In this document: piece after piece, positions 41,466 through 53,570 of the stretch
Layout: each line of letters opens with the position of its first letter
How positions within the stretch are numbered: the stretch's first letter is position 1
From: Globisporangium splendens
Lineage: Eukaryota > Oomycota > Peronosporomycetes > Pythiales > Pythiaceae
Length of the DNA: 64,000 nt
Reading direction: 5' to 3'
Assembly: GCA_006386115.1 (NCBI GenBank)
Contig: VFIW01000024.1
Coordinates: 310,001-374,000 of the forward strand
Made by a program: the position numbers and the translations under genes
The notes under the pieces: generated by a model
Told to the model about the DNA's origin: nothing
Databases searched by the model: none
The model's input: only the letters and a program-made list of their open reading frames with translations

Positions 41466-43460
41466 CTACTTTGGCGCGTATTTCGTGCACGACACATTCG
41501 ATGCTGGCAACTCCAACTGGTTTCGCTCGAAATCGATATGCTGCTGCAGGATGCTGCTCAGAATCAGCTCCGGTGAATAAACCCGCTGCGGGTTCGCATT
41601 CGCCAACGACTTTTGCACCGACGCCACACCCAACGCGGCTTCGCTCGTGATCACCAGGTCCGACGGACCAGCGCTGCCTTTCACCTCGACCTTACCACCC
41701 GCACACTCCACGATCCTCACCAGGTCTTTCACGGGAGGCAACACCGACTTGTGGTTCGTGATAAACACCGTGTGGCCGACGAAGAGCTGGCGTCTCTGTT
41801 CTGGCGTGAACTCGTACATGGTCTTGTGCAGATCAAAATGCCACTTCTGTTGCGCATTTGTGTCTTTCAGACAGTAGTCTACCTCATTCAGAGCGGTACC
41901 TACTCGAGCGGACTCGTCGAGCCATTTCACGTCCAAGATATGCTGGCAGCGTGAGATCCCACAGAGCAGCTTGACTGTGCGTTTGAGCTGGTTCTTTGGT
42001 ACAATGACGTGTGTGGCTTTCTCGATGTCGTCTTCATACACCGCATTAGCAATCGCTTTGATCTTCTTTCGAATCGCAGGAGTCGGTTCCAGACCAGTCA
42101 GAATAACGCAAATTGTGTCCTCTGGCTTCTGCGATACCCCAGGTGAGTCATGGCTCAGCCTGCGTTTTTGGCTTGGAGGAGTTGTGGCTTGACCCTGTCG
42201 ACGACTTTTGCCGTTGACACCGTTTAGTTGGCTTGGTTGTGTTTCCTCCGCTTCAAAAGAATTGCAAGCAGCAAGTTGAGACAAGCGGCCACTTTCAGTC
42301 TGCTTTTTCGATCCTTCGTCGTCGACCATGGCAGCCGTTCTCTTGTTATTTCTCACAGGCGAAGGCTTCGGAGCTTTTGCCGTCGCATGCTTAACTCGTT
42401 TCGCTCTTCCGTGCGCTTGCTCTGTACTCTCGGATGCATCAATGGCTTTTGCATCGTTATCATCTGTTGCTTTCGATATCGGGGAGCTCGCCAGTCGAAT
42501 TCGTTTGGGCTTCTTCCCATCGTTGTGGTTCTCTATGTGACTACCCTTCTCGCTCGATGTCGAATGCTCGGACGTTGAGCGCGATCGTCTCAGCTTCTGT
42601 ATCGCGATATCAGCCTCGTGTGCAGCAATCTCCTTCGCCTTTGTCACGGCTGATCGTCTCCGTTGAAGACCACTCTCGGGCTCTTCTTCGACTTCGGTTT
42701 CCGCGCCGCTGCTGCTCGATTCACCTTCAACAGAGGGCGTCGGTGTGTTTTGAAATTGTGATCGGGACACATACACGGGCGCTTTTTTCTTCGCCGCGTC
42801 TCTTTCTGCCTCAGTTCCCTGCTGCTGAAGCGACGCCGCAAGTGAGGAAAGCCCATCAATTGGACCATCCTGTGCGAGCATGTCATCCGACATATCGGAC
42901 TCGGCGCCTTCGTCGTCACTCGTGGCATTGTTCGTGCCATTTGCGGGGTTTCCGGACACTGGAACCACCAGCTCCTCTTCCTCAATCTTTCGATGCGCCG
43001 TCCGCAATCCTATCCATCATACCAGTGAACTGTTAATGCCAGCTTATAAAGGTACTTTAGCCCTGTAATATATCAAATTGAGATCTATACCTTCGCGGTC
43101 TTGAGACATCGACATCATGATCTGCGTCTCATCTTCGTCGATTTCTTCTTCTGGCTCTTGCTGGTGATGGTAACCATCGTCATCACCAAACGGATCTGGC
43201 GCGTACACGAACACGGGCGGCTTGGATCCATCTCCGTCGTCGTCGTTCGGCTGTGTCACGAGCTCCGTGGCGGCCTCAGTCTGCTTCTGCGTCGCCTGGC
43301 TATCGCGCTGCGTGGCTTCGCTGTCGACGGCTCCGCGCTTGCGCTGGAGGGTCGAGTACCACTGCCCGGGGATGTCCTGGAAGCCCTCGGGCGTGTTTTC
43401 CCCCAAGAACGCGTCGTCGCCCGCAAACACGCCGACGAACTCGGTCACCTCGCGCGGCAT
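41466..43460 (-). CDS. Tandem-BRCT protein B with acidic Ser-rich N-terminus
   Basis: Exons 43460-43091 and 43009-41466 (81-bp intron) give 637 residues from the MPREVTEF start. Residues 1-420 are disordered and acidic, with repeated Ser-Gln/Thr-Gln pairs (SQATQKQ, TQPND, DETQIMMSMSQD, QTESG, ETQPSQL) such as ATM/ATR-type kinases phosphorylate. Basic patches (KKPKRIRLA; SQKRRLS) resemble nuclear signals. Residues ~423-613 are tandem BRCT repeats virtually identical to those of gene A, 2.7-3 kb downstream on the same strand. The pattern of SQ/TQ-rich acidic region plus C-terminal BRCT pair recalls MDC1, Crb2 or PTIP-like damage mediators. There is no FHA or Tudor domain. Orthology is uncertain. 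Confidence 0.8.
41518..42079. repeat. BRCT-coding repeat tract, copy B
   Basis: The partner of 38516-39077 (direct orientation, offset 3002 bp). Beyond 42080 and before 41518 the two genes share little. Confidence 0.85.
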
Positions 43461-43685
43461 TTTGGCCGAAAATGATAATGACGAGACGCAGCAACCAGAG
43501 GTGTGCTCATCCCTCTGCAAGACGATATTAGCTTTGCCAGACAACAGTCTCAACCTCTTAAATAGAATAGACAAGCACAAGGCTTCAAGAAATGAGCAAG
43601 TGTTGTATGTTTTTATATCGAGAAGTAAACCTACTCAAGAGGATAAAATCATCGAAGTTGAAGTCCAGAGTGTTGGTCGCTCACT

Positions 43686-46617
43686 TTATCCTTGGCGCAA
43701 TGCTGGCACGACAGAGAGCAGCAGCGCATGGAACTCGTGGCGCTCGTCTCGCGAGCGCATGTCGATGTCGACGCTCTTCTTGCCCTTTGTGGTCACGACG
43801 ATCGGTGCGCTGCTGCCTTCGCCAGCCTTCTTCCCGAATTCCACCGCCGTGATGTCGCTGAACAGCACGACGTTCGTGGCGCCTGGTTTTCCTGCGCCAC
43901 GCGGCGACGTGGGCTTTGCAGGCGTGATTTTGAGGGCGACATTCGGGAGATCGACCACCATGCTGTACAAGGAGCGCGAGCCCGTCCACGATGACTAGAT
44001 CAGCAGAAGTAATTGCAGGATGAGCGAACGCGCGATGCACACAGAAGGCAGAGTTCCTCTGTCTCACCATGTTGATGAGGTACTCGGTCTTGGGCGGACT
44101 CTCCTGTTGCTGCTCACTCTGTGTAGCATTAATGTCATTTGGCAATTGCATGTTCGATAGGCTATCGAAGACGCCGTTAGCAAGCGAGAGCACGCACCGT
44201 TGTCTTGGCAGACTCGGTTGGCGACATCGATTTCAGCGCCTCCAGCGGCTTGATCGACAATGGAGCAAGCTGCAAGGGTGCTGGCGGCAATGCTGTGGTC
44301 GAAGCGACCGATAATTGAGGCACCTACACAATGTACACACAGTGTTTATGAGTGACACAACCAAGGAGCCATGGGAGAAAAAAAAACGTGCTTGCTGGGT
44401 TGGAGAAGGTGGCGAGTCGGCAAAGGTAACGCTATGCTTCGGTGATCCCTGAGTGATGCTTCTCTGATACAATTGGGATGATGCTGGTGACGCAGTTGTT
44501 CCTTGAGATGGCTCGCCTCCAGGAACGTCGATATGCAGCCCAGCCACCTTGCTTGGGCTTCGTGGTGCTGGAGGTGGTGGATTTCCAACGACAATCTCAA
44601 ATACGAGTGCTTTGGAGACTCCAGCAAAGTCCTTGAGAAGCTTTGCGATGTCGTGCAGACTCAGCTCCCGGATGTCAACGTGATCGAGCGCAACGAGTCG
44701 ACTGCCGATGGGAATGTCCTCTTCTCTCAGCTCACTTGGTGGCGCATTGGTGTTTGCTGTGGAGTACCCAGAGATCAATGCCTTTTGAGGGAAATGACTG
44801 TCGAACTCAATCCCAAGCGGCGATCGAGTCACGACGACGCTTTTCAAGGTTCGTCTACGGGACCCGCTGAGCATGTGTGTGCACGCGTCCGAGGTTGTAC
44901 TGAATGTGATCATTTTCTCATGTGAAGCCATAATCCGCAGGAGCTGCGTCACCTCGGACAGCTCGAGGGAAGTTAGGTCGAAGCCGTCAATCGCAATGAT
45001 TTCCGATCCTGGGATGACGCCTCCATGATCGAAGATCCACGTCGCTCCAATTGATTGGTCCTGGTTCAGTCGGTCAACGATCACTTTATCGGAGATGCTG
45101 CTCTTCAAGTCGATTCCGAGTGGTCCCGGTGGCACATACACGTTGATCACTTTCGTGTTGACGTCTTGAGCGCCATGTTGAAGGTAAAACACGAGTTCTT
45201 TTGGAGCGTCGCTGAGTTTCTTGAGCAAATCCGTCACTTGAGCCAATGTCAAACACGGCACGTTCGTGTTGTTGATGCTTCGCAGATATGCTCCGATTGG
45301 GATGCGATGGCTGGCCTCGATGGCACCAGGTTGACCGTCTGACATGACATAGAACCCTGAAATGCGCGCGTAGTCTTGCCTCGCTCCATCAAAATGAATC
45401 CCAAGCGGCCCTTTCGGCACGCAAATGACCTCCAAGGAACGCTGCTTCTTGAGTGCCTCGACTAGTGGTGTATTGCACACAACGATATCCTTCTGGCAGT
45501 GTGTAAGCTTCAACAGGAATCCCGATATGTCAGCTAGAGTGTGATGAGCGACGTTCACTTTGTTGATCGAGATAATGAGGCTTCCAGGAAGGAAAGAGGC
45601 GCAATGTTTGAAGACCGAGCGCTCTGCGTCGGCTGGAGTCGTGAATCCCGAGATGACTGCGTGTTGGGGCTGCGCGCTATCCAGATTGAGCCCAAAGGGA
45701 CCTGACTCCATTCGGATCTGGTGGCATTCTGGCAACACTCTCTGCCTGGAACGGTAGAAGTACAGAGTCCGGGGAAATGAAGCTGCGTTCGCAACGGCGA
45801 TAGCATCGCGGCGATTTAGACAAGAGACATCCGTTGCATTCACTCCGATGAGAATATCTCCCGGCAAAAGCGACGCCTTGATTGCTGGGGTGATGGTGGA
45901 TGCGACCACACATTTGAAATTCTCGTTGTCGTTGAAGCAAAAGCCAAGCGGAACTTCAGCAGTAGCATGCTCAGCTTTGGCGAAGGTTTCGCGTGAATTT
46001 GGTGCAGCGCGATAGAGAACGATCTCTTTTTCTTGATCCCTCATGTTCGACAGCACGGTGATGACCTCTTCGCGGGGCAATGAAGATACATCGACGCCAT
46101 TCACGTGGATAAGCTGACAGCCACGATGGATCTTTGAATGCTGTTCCAGTTTTCCCGTTGATCCGTCCGGCAGGTTTTGAAACCCATCGATCATCGCTCC
46201 ATACTTCACGGTCTCGCTGATCAGCAAGTCGAGTGGTCCAGATGGAGCCCGCACGAGAACAAGCTTCTCGACGTCGTACTTCTTCCGGTCGTAATGCGAC
46301 GGATGGTACCGAGCGAACGTCAGCAGCCTTTTCTTCGCTGCGAGTTTGCCCAGACGAGCGCTGACTTCACAGAGACTGCAGTGGATCACATCTTCCCCCT
46401 CGATTGCGATCAATCGGTCCCCGATGCTCACCGTTTGATGCAGGACTCGCATTCGCTTCAGATCCACTTCATCCCAATCTCCAGACGACAAAGAGTCAAA
46501 GCCGCAAACCACAATGAAGCCTTGGTCGTTCTCTGCAATCGACATGCACAGGCGCTCTGGTGCTGCTTCGACAACGAAATGCTCGCGTCCAAACTCGTCG
46601 AGACCGACAGCCTCCAT
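43686..46617 (-). CDS. Multi-PDZ scaffold protein with C-terminal PH-like domain
   Basis: Exons proposed: 46617-44392, 44323-44198, 44118-44068, 43994-43686, giving 903 residues; all junctions are phase 0. Six PDZ-like repeats follow an N-terminal divergent one. Their carboxylate-binding loops read GPLDLLI, PLGFCFN, GPFGLNL, GPLGIHF, GPLGIDL and SPLGIEF, and each is followed by a G(D/S).(L/I)I..(I/V)N. motif. After the repeats, KHSVTFADSPPSP resembles a PP1-docking motif. The C-terminal ~100 residues (VVDLPNVALKIT, NVVLFSDITAVEFG, ERHEFHALLLSV) look like a PH fold. The intron at 44391-44324 would use a GC donor (GCACGT); an alternative GT donor would delete the TFAD motif. An upstream exon may add residues before Met at 46617. 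PDZ arrays normally assemble membrane signalling complexes. Confidence 0.75.
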
Positions 46618-47354
46618 GATGTTTTGCAATGTGTCGTGAGTACAAGTGATTGAGGATGCAAGCGACCTGTGCGGAAAGTCTAATGTGGCAATTGCTCTGG
46701 AGAGACGTGAGCGCTCCACAATCTTTGCTATAATTACGAGCTGAAGTGTCAGTTTCGACGTTTGTTTCGTGGGCTGCTGTCAAGCAAGAAAGCGCCGGAG
46801 ATGCGCGGAATCCGATGTGAAGGCGAGGATGTCGATCAAAAATAGCAGGAAAAAGGATTGCGAGCCATGCGACGCCGAAGCCATCGCGAAGATCCAAGGT
46901 GATGGATCTGGAAATGGAAAAAGGAAATGAGACAAACATGGCTTATCGATGAAGATTTCTCTGAAATTTGTGCGAGCTAAGCCAAGCTGCTTGCTGTCGT
47001 GAAGCCAATGTAATTCAGAAATCAGTCACATTAGCACCCCAGCAGACCAATCGTTGAGCTTGCGCGTTGTTGTATATTTTGGCATTGTATTGTTTTTGTG
47101 ATTTTTGTTTGTTGCGTGGAATTTTATTTTTCTCGTCCGCTTTCTTTCCTCTGTCATTGAACAAGAACTCAAGTCAAGCTACGCGTCTACCTCATTCGTC
47201 CCGCCACTCTTACGCCGTCCTCGTCAACGCAAACGCTGATCTAAATGTTTAATATGTTCGTCGCCATCTATGGTGAGTGGATTGGGTCGGAACGACTTTC
47301 AGCAGCATTTTTCGTGGCTTCCGGCGGCGCTTGTGGTGCTGGGACATCGGCGAC
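46618..47354. other. Intergenic region
   Basis: Upstream of the PDZ gene (5' UTR or possible extra first exon at about 46618-46720) and downstream of the MPP beta gene. No other coding sequence was recognised. Confidence 0.55.
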
Positions 47355-48898
47355 TTAGTATCGGAGCCAGTACGAACGACGACGGATGAAGTTGTAGTCT
47401 GGGAGTTCGTGGATTGGACCGGTGGCAGCAAGCGCGTGTTCCTTGTCGTTGATGACCTGGTCAGCGGCGGCGCGGACGGCGGCAGCATCCACAGCGTCGA
47501 TGCGGGCAAAGATCTCAGCTGGGGTCAAGCGACGGCCGTAGGTCAACAGCTGGCGACCAATGTCTTCGCAGGTTGGCGACGAACCGTCCAATTGCATGAG
47601 CATGTTGGCCTTGAGCTGGGTCTTGGCAAGCGCCACTTCTTCATCAGTGGTTTTGTGCACAAGACGGACAAGCGCTTCCATGGTGTACCAGGTCAAGTCG
47701 TTCAACTTGTACTGGTCCGCGACGGCGTACACGCCGAACAGACCCGTGTCTTGGTAGCAAGTGTTGAACGCCATGAACGAGTGCGCGAGCTCCTTCTCAG
47801 CGACGACTTGGCCCAACTTGGACGACATGTTAATGCCAGCGCCCGAGGTGCGGTCCCACGAGCCCAAAAGCGTCTGCATGATCAGCAATGGGAACGCGTG
47901 CTCCGAGGTCCAGCTGAAGCCTTCGAAGGCGATCGCCATGTGGGCGAGCGGCTGCTCATCGTCCTTGACGCGGACATCTGAACCAACGAATCGCACTGGT
48001 TCCAAGGTTGGCGCAACCTTTGGCTCGGTTGGCAAGCCGCCAAAGGCGTTCTTGGCCAAGTCCACCAATTGCGAGTGGTCGACGGCACCGGCACCAGCCA
48101 CCACCATGCGTGGGGCGGTGTAGTGGGTGGCAATGTAGTCTTCCAAGTCCGCCTTCTTCAAGTTGCGGATCTACAAGGAGAGTAATAAAGATTGTGAAGC
48201 GCGGCGCAACCAATTGCGCAGTCACATAACAGCACAGTCGGATTAGTCGCCAAAGCCAACAGTGTGTAGATAAATGCACACAGTATACACAAGGCACGTA
48301 CGTTCTCAATTGGACCAAGGATGGTGCGTCCGAGGCCGTTGCCCATAAACGCGGTCTCGTGGAGACGGTCGAAGATCACTTCCTCTTGCTGCTTGTTGAC
48401 TTCTTCCATCTCGCGGAGGATGACATCGCGCTCGCGCTCGATCGCGGCTTCGTCCAACTTGGAGTTCTGCAAGATGTCCGACAGGATGTCGACGGCGCGT
48501 GGCACGTCCTTCTTGAACACCTTGGCGTAGTACACAGTCTGCTCGCGCGACGTGTACGCGTTCAAGTGGCCGCCCATGTTCTCGATCTCCAGCTCGAGCT
48601 GCTGCTGCGTGCGCTTGGTCGTGCCCTTGAACGCCATGTGCTCCAGGAAGTGGGCCGCACCGTTGTTCTGGGCCGTCTCATAGCGGGAGCCGGCGCCGAT
48701 CCACACGCCGATGGTCGCGGTCTCGCCGTGCGAGCCCTCCGACGCCACGCGCAGACCATTCGGCAGCGTCGTGACTTCGGTCGCGGGCGCATTGAGCACG
48801 TACGACGGGTAGTTCTGCACGGAGGCCGCGACGGACTGCGCGCGCGCGAGCAGACCCTTGGCCTGGAGCGGGGGTTGGCGGAGCACCTTGGAGAACAT
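47355..48898 (-). CDS. Mitochondrial processing peptidase beta subunit
   Basis: Exons 48898-48302 and 48170-47355 (131-bp intron, phase 0, joining GPIEN to IRNLKKADL) give 470 residues, the usual length. This M16 metalloprotease subunit removes presequences from proteins imported into the mitochondrial matrix. Residues 1-30 form a presequence ([19 protein letters not shown]). The inverted zinc motif HFLEH is at residues 83-87, with Glu86 catalytic and the distal Glu in the [13 protein letters not shown] region (~160). The substrate-recognition core ([17 protein letters not shown]) and the C-terminal half ([30 protein letters not shown]) are intact. Confidence 0.95.
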
Positions 48899-49720
48899 GC
48901 TGCTTTTGACGCTTTGCCGGCCACGAATTGCGGGGAATAGCGCGACGCAAGCACCCGGCTCGAAGGGGGGGAACGCTGGCTGAGCGCGAGCCTCACGTCG
49001 CTCGAAAGGGGTAGCGGACAGTAATTTACGCGTAACTTACAGGTTTGTAGGGAAAAAAAGACTGGGAGTGATGAAATTTAGAGTGTTGGAGAGCACAAAG
49101 TGGACGGTTGCATAGACAAATCGCGGGAATTTATGCTTTTTTGCTCTATGTTTTTCTCGATTCAATATCAATACTGAGATCAAGATGCGGATCTTGTGAT
49201 GGACAAGATATGCTGGAAACATAGAGTACTAATCTATGAGATTGAATACATTTACCAAGTGGAAATGCAAATATGCCTTTTTCGCGTTGATGATTTTGGT
49301 GGTCTTGGGTGTGTGGTGGAAACGCGTCTGGACCGCCCAAATTCTCCACGTGTAATGAGATAACCTTATTTTGTACTGCTATTAGATATTTATTGAACAT
49401 CGACCAAGACTCGCATGCTTCAAGCGACGCCATGGCGATCCTCTGCCGACGACAATGACGAGGACCTGGCAGGGACGTAGCTGTGAGTGCCAGTAGCGCT
49501 GGCATGAGACGGATCAACCGAACCAGTTGGTGTGCTCATGGCACCGCTCGCTGCAATCAGCATGGACGTGAAATAGGATCACTTCGCATCGGCAACTCCA
49601 CTGTCGGCTGCTTCGAGACTGCGCCGCTTGTTTCGTTTGGACATGCCGCCACCTCTAGGAGCCGCTGCCATTCCCGAGAATGCATCTGTACATTCGCACG
49701 TTGCGATTTGCGTGAGCCGC
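48899..49720. other. Intergenic region
   Basis: Promoter side of the MPP beta gene, then sequence with no convincing ORF. The small ORF at 49146-49517 has no family character. Confidence 0.55.
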
Positions 49721-50607
49721 TCAATGTGAAGGATCAAAGCTGTGCAGAAATGTACCGGCCGCTGGGAAATTGTGAGCGATCCCATTCATATGTGCTTGAA
49801 ATGCTTCAAAAGTGTCTGCAACGCTTGCCTGTGTGATCTGGTTTCGCACAAACTGTAAGTCCAATTGCGAGATCCCAAGCACGCGTTGCTCGGTCGTTTG
49901 CACAAAGCTCCCAACACAATACATTGGCTTGACACGCGGAAACTCACGACGTAATGCAGCGAGTGCACCTTGCTGCTGATACGGGAGGAACGCAGCGGTA
50001 TCTTTTACGATAAAACCATGATTCAGAAGCGAGCGGAAGAACCACGCGACGTTCTCGGTATCCGGTATCGGGATCAACCCAAACGCGATGATGAGGTGGT
50101 CCAAATTGCCGTCTTTGCCCATGAATGCGATGAAATGGCCATTGTATCGAGGAGCGGTGCTGTTGCGAGAGGAAAACCCACCACCACAGGGAACGATCTC
50201 GATGCCGTACACTTTTTGCAATGAAGGGAGTATCGCTTGAACTGGCGCTGGGAGAATAAATGCACTCTTGAATCTCCCTTTCTCATCCTTTTTAAGAGCA
50301 ACGACGTGCAGTCGGAAAACTTCTGCAAAAGGCTTGGAAGCAATCGGTAGCTCTCTGCAATCTTTTCCGATAGCGTGGCTCCAAGTAATCCCATCACGCC
50401 GGCGCTTGCGAGAGCCTCGACAGTGAACGATGCGTGGAGCGAGTTCTCTTGGATGATTCTCTTTGCTCGATACGCGAGTCGTATGGAGATTTTTACACCA
50501 AGTGTCTCCCCCTCGGCAGTGAAATCCGTCTGATCATTGGCTTCTTCATCGTCGGACGCTTTCGACTTGCTACTGCTTGCCAGCTCCCCATTGCGGAACG
50601 TATTCAA
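49721..50607 (-). pseudogene. Decayed MULE-type transposase fragment
   Basis: Two overlapping minus-strand frames contain pieces of a MULE DDE core: APRYNGHFIAFMGKDGN, then DTENVAWFFRSLLNHGF, then PMYCVGSFVQTTEQRVLGI. This order (metal-binding Asp region, WFF motif, Cys-His-like region) follows transposases of the Mutator class. The second catalytic Asp region (normally DRG) reads LPYQQQG instead, and the upstream part is in another frame (junction near 50200). It has no detectable close similarity to the MULE at 1-3307. The extent beyond 50607 is uncertain. Confidence 0.55.
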
Positions 50608-51593
50608 CTCCGCAAGCTACCGTGTGCTTGGCCGGACTTCTCCCGTGCAGTCTTGTGAGTGGGTCAATTGCATTGACGAGATCTTCCAGTTATCAGATTT
50701 CGTGACCTTGATCAAACGAACAAACCAACTGCAGTGGGAACAGGAGCAGACGTACTTTTTGTTTCTGCTGCCGCTGGTTTTCTTGTCCATGCGTGCTCGC
50801 TTGTACTGTACAAATAGCATGCGCCGACGTCGGCGTACCCAAAGTTACCGTACATCTCGATTCCTGTGGCTGCCACCGTCGCCGAACTTGACATGGATGC
50901 CAAGAGAAACGATCGTTCTTCTCCGCACGCTTCGTCTGTTAACAATGGCAGCGATCACGGGGCGGACAGACGAAGAAGAAAAAAGAACGCCACGGAGCAA
51001 GTACCTCATCGCGATGCGTATACAGTTCAAGCCTTGCGGAACAGAGGACATCACCTTCGTTCGGACACCAAGCATCATGCATCTCATTGCGGTTGGTTGG
51101 AGCCACAATTTGCTGATTTCCGATTGCTTCCATCTCACGACTTTTGCATCTGATTTGTCGTTAATGCGACTGATATGGACACGTTTACGCCAATCAAGGT
51201 GCCGGTACTCAAGCAATATGGTGTTGGATTGGTGGAAAAGCAGTTTACATCACGATTAAGTTCGGCTGCATTTGGATTTTGGTGGGCAGGTCACCTGCAA
51301 CGATGCGAGCCACACATCGTCAGGATGCAAGAGGTACGTTGCTCAATGGAACTAACCACAGTCAGGCTGCGGAACTCACACCGCAACACTCTCACTGAGA
51401 GGATCCGTGCGTGCTTTTAAAGGGGCGGACGTGGTCGCATCTTTCTTTTTCGAAGGCAGAAACACAAAATTGCATGTAGCCACATATCCAGTGAGTCGTT
51501 CGCCTCCATCAGGAAAAGATCAAGCAAAATTAGCTGAATAGCCACTCACCGAATGCAGTCGACTCTTGTGATGCAACATGGACACCACTCCAG
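50608..51593. other. Intergenic region, possible further transposon relics
   Basis: Several short minus-strand ORFs (for example 50939-51133, DAWCPNEGDVLCSARLELYT) have the look of degenerate transposon N-terminal sequence but could not be joined into one frame. No other feature was seen. Confidence 0.4.
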
Positions 51594-53570
51594 CTAGTGC
51601 AACAGGAGACTCGTGGTCTCGTCTGGTTGATGGCGATTTTGAGAAGATTTACTCGGTGAAGCGCTTCGGTTCAGCACCCAGTGATGCTTCCAGTCGAACG
51701 CATTCAACGCAACGCCGTTGAGGAAACCGGCCACAGCCAGAGCGATGAAGCATACCTCAACGTTCGGGATGTACTTGCTCGCGTGCTCATAGAGAGATGC
51801 GACGACCAGCGGGAAAAACGCCAAGCCGATGTTCTGTGCACGCACACAACCAATAGCATGTTTGACCGCATAATGAGAGACCATACGAGGCAAAGAATTA
51901 CAGGCAGCTAGAAATCAAATGCACGCACCATCGCAGCTGTCACTACACCGTATCCAGTGCCGATATGGTGTTCTTCTACCACCAACGGCACCGATGGCCA
52001 TAGCACGGACGCGAAGACAGTGTACGCCAACCCTTGCAAGGTGAGGGGAATAAATGGCGTCACACTTGTGAACCCGAGCAAAGTGTGCGCCAATATCAAC
52101 ACAGCCGCAGCAGCGAGATTGAGCAGCGCACGGAGGCCGATGCGATCGACGGCGAAGCCAAGGAACGGAGACGCTGTCGCAGAAATCAAATAAGGGATAC
52201 TCATCGGTGTGGCGGCATGTTCAGCGGCTTGAGTCTTCTTCTCGCAGTACACTTTCGTCAGTGGTCCGTTCCTCCACGCATCACTGTCGCAGTTGACTTT
52301 GCTCTCCGCAATGTACGGGCTCGATGTGGAGCACTTGAATTGATCTTGCGGGTCCGTAATCGTACAGTTGGATGACAGTTTTGGCAATGGCCAAGCGTAC
52401 GGAGCCACACTTGGACATCCGTCAGCAATTGCAGTGCAATCGCTTTGATTTGCATACGCACCTTCGCCGCAGCGAATGCACAAACTTGGTGGCTGTTTGA
52501 AGTAATCTCGCTCCATCAGCAAGCTGCTTGCGATGCTGTTGAAGGGGATAATGCATCCGTAAAGCACGATGGAGCTAACCACCAGCATCCAGAAGCTTGC
52601 GCGGAAATCTTTCACATCGCTGAGCTTTATGCTCTCTGGAACGAAGTCATCATCTTGGGCTCCTTCGAACTCTGTTTTCGACTGGAGTGATTCCGCATGC
52701 TGCACGCGTATTTCGATCCACACGATGATTAAGGCAGATACACTCGATACGAGGCACATGAGCACGCCAACCCAAAGCGCGGTGGACACATTTGCAACTT
52801 CTGCGACCATTGGACTGAGCTCATTGTTGATGACGCTTCCGAGACGAGAAATACTCAGGTTTAAGCCCATTGCGAACGCTATGTGAAAATATCGAGAGCC
52901 ACCTGATGTTAGACGTGATACGCCAGCGCAATCCGACAGCAGCATAAACACACCTAGCTCTTCGTTCTTGAACCATTCAACCACAAGCGCTCCTTGTGCG
53001 ACAGAGAGACACTCGCCGCCAAGTCCAACAACGAAACGACCTGCCTATTGAGCAATCGCACAAACGTGAAATTAGTTACATGCCTAGGGATCAATGCATC
53101 ATACTTCATGCTGGATATGCAGCAGGCAAGCCTTACAAGCATGAGGTTGAAGCTTGAGAACGACGAGCCGGACGCGAAGATGATTTGCCCAAGCAAGATG
53201 AATGAGGAAAAGAGCAACAGTGCTGTGTTGATTCCGAAGCGATCCACGAACGCGCCACCAAAGAACGGTAGAATGGTGTTTGGAATCGAGTAGAGCGAGT
53301 AGAGGAGATTCTGCACAGGTGTCACAAATGCAAAAGCAAACGCATCACCATTAGACCTCTATTCGACTACATGGAGAACCGGCATTTACAGCAGCAACTT
53401 ACAAAGCGCATCTCGAACTCGTCTCGCGAATAGTCCCCAAAGTGCTGCTGCAGCTGGCTCTTGAGAGCTGCAGCGTTGTCGTAGCAGTAGTAGTTGCCGA
53501 CCATGAGGACGCACGAGAGCGCGAGCACAGCCCAGCGAAGCAGTGCCGAACGGCCGCTTAAAGGCGCCAT
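51594..53570 (-). CDS. MFSD1-like major facilitator transporter A
   Basis: Five exons (53570-53403, 53310-53137, 53044-52954, 52878-51929, 51833-51594) with introns of 75-95 bp give 540 residues. It resembles the lysosomal dipeptide transporter MFSD1: MVGNYYCYDNAAALKSQLQ in TM1, LYSIPNTILPFFGGAFVDRFG in TM2 and the loop, GRFVVGLGGECLSVAQGA, NLSISRLGSVINNELSP, and a C-half with FLGFAVDRIGLRALL. A luminal insertion in the central part (about residues 260-350) is rich in Cys (CIRCGEGAYANQSDC...) and is not typical of animal MFSD1. Paired head-to-head with paralogue B, 598 bp between start codons. The cargo is unproven here. Confidence 0.85.

Noticed and set aside
47277..48940. Long plus-strand ORFs opposite the MPP beta gene
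   Set aside because: The minus-strand gene is unambiguous and full-length; these are mirror frames.
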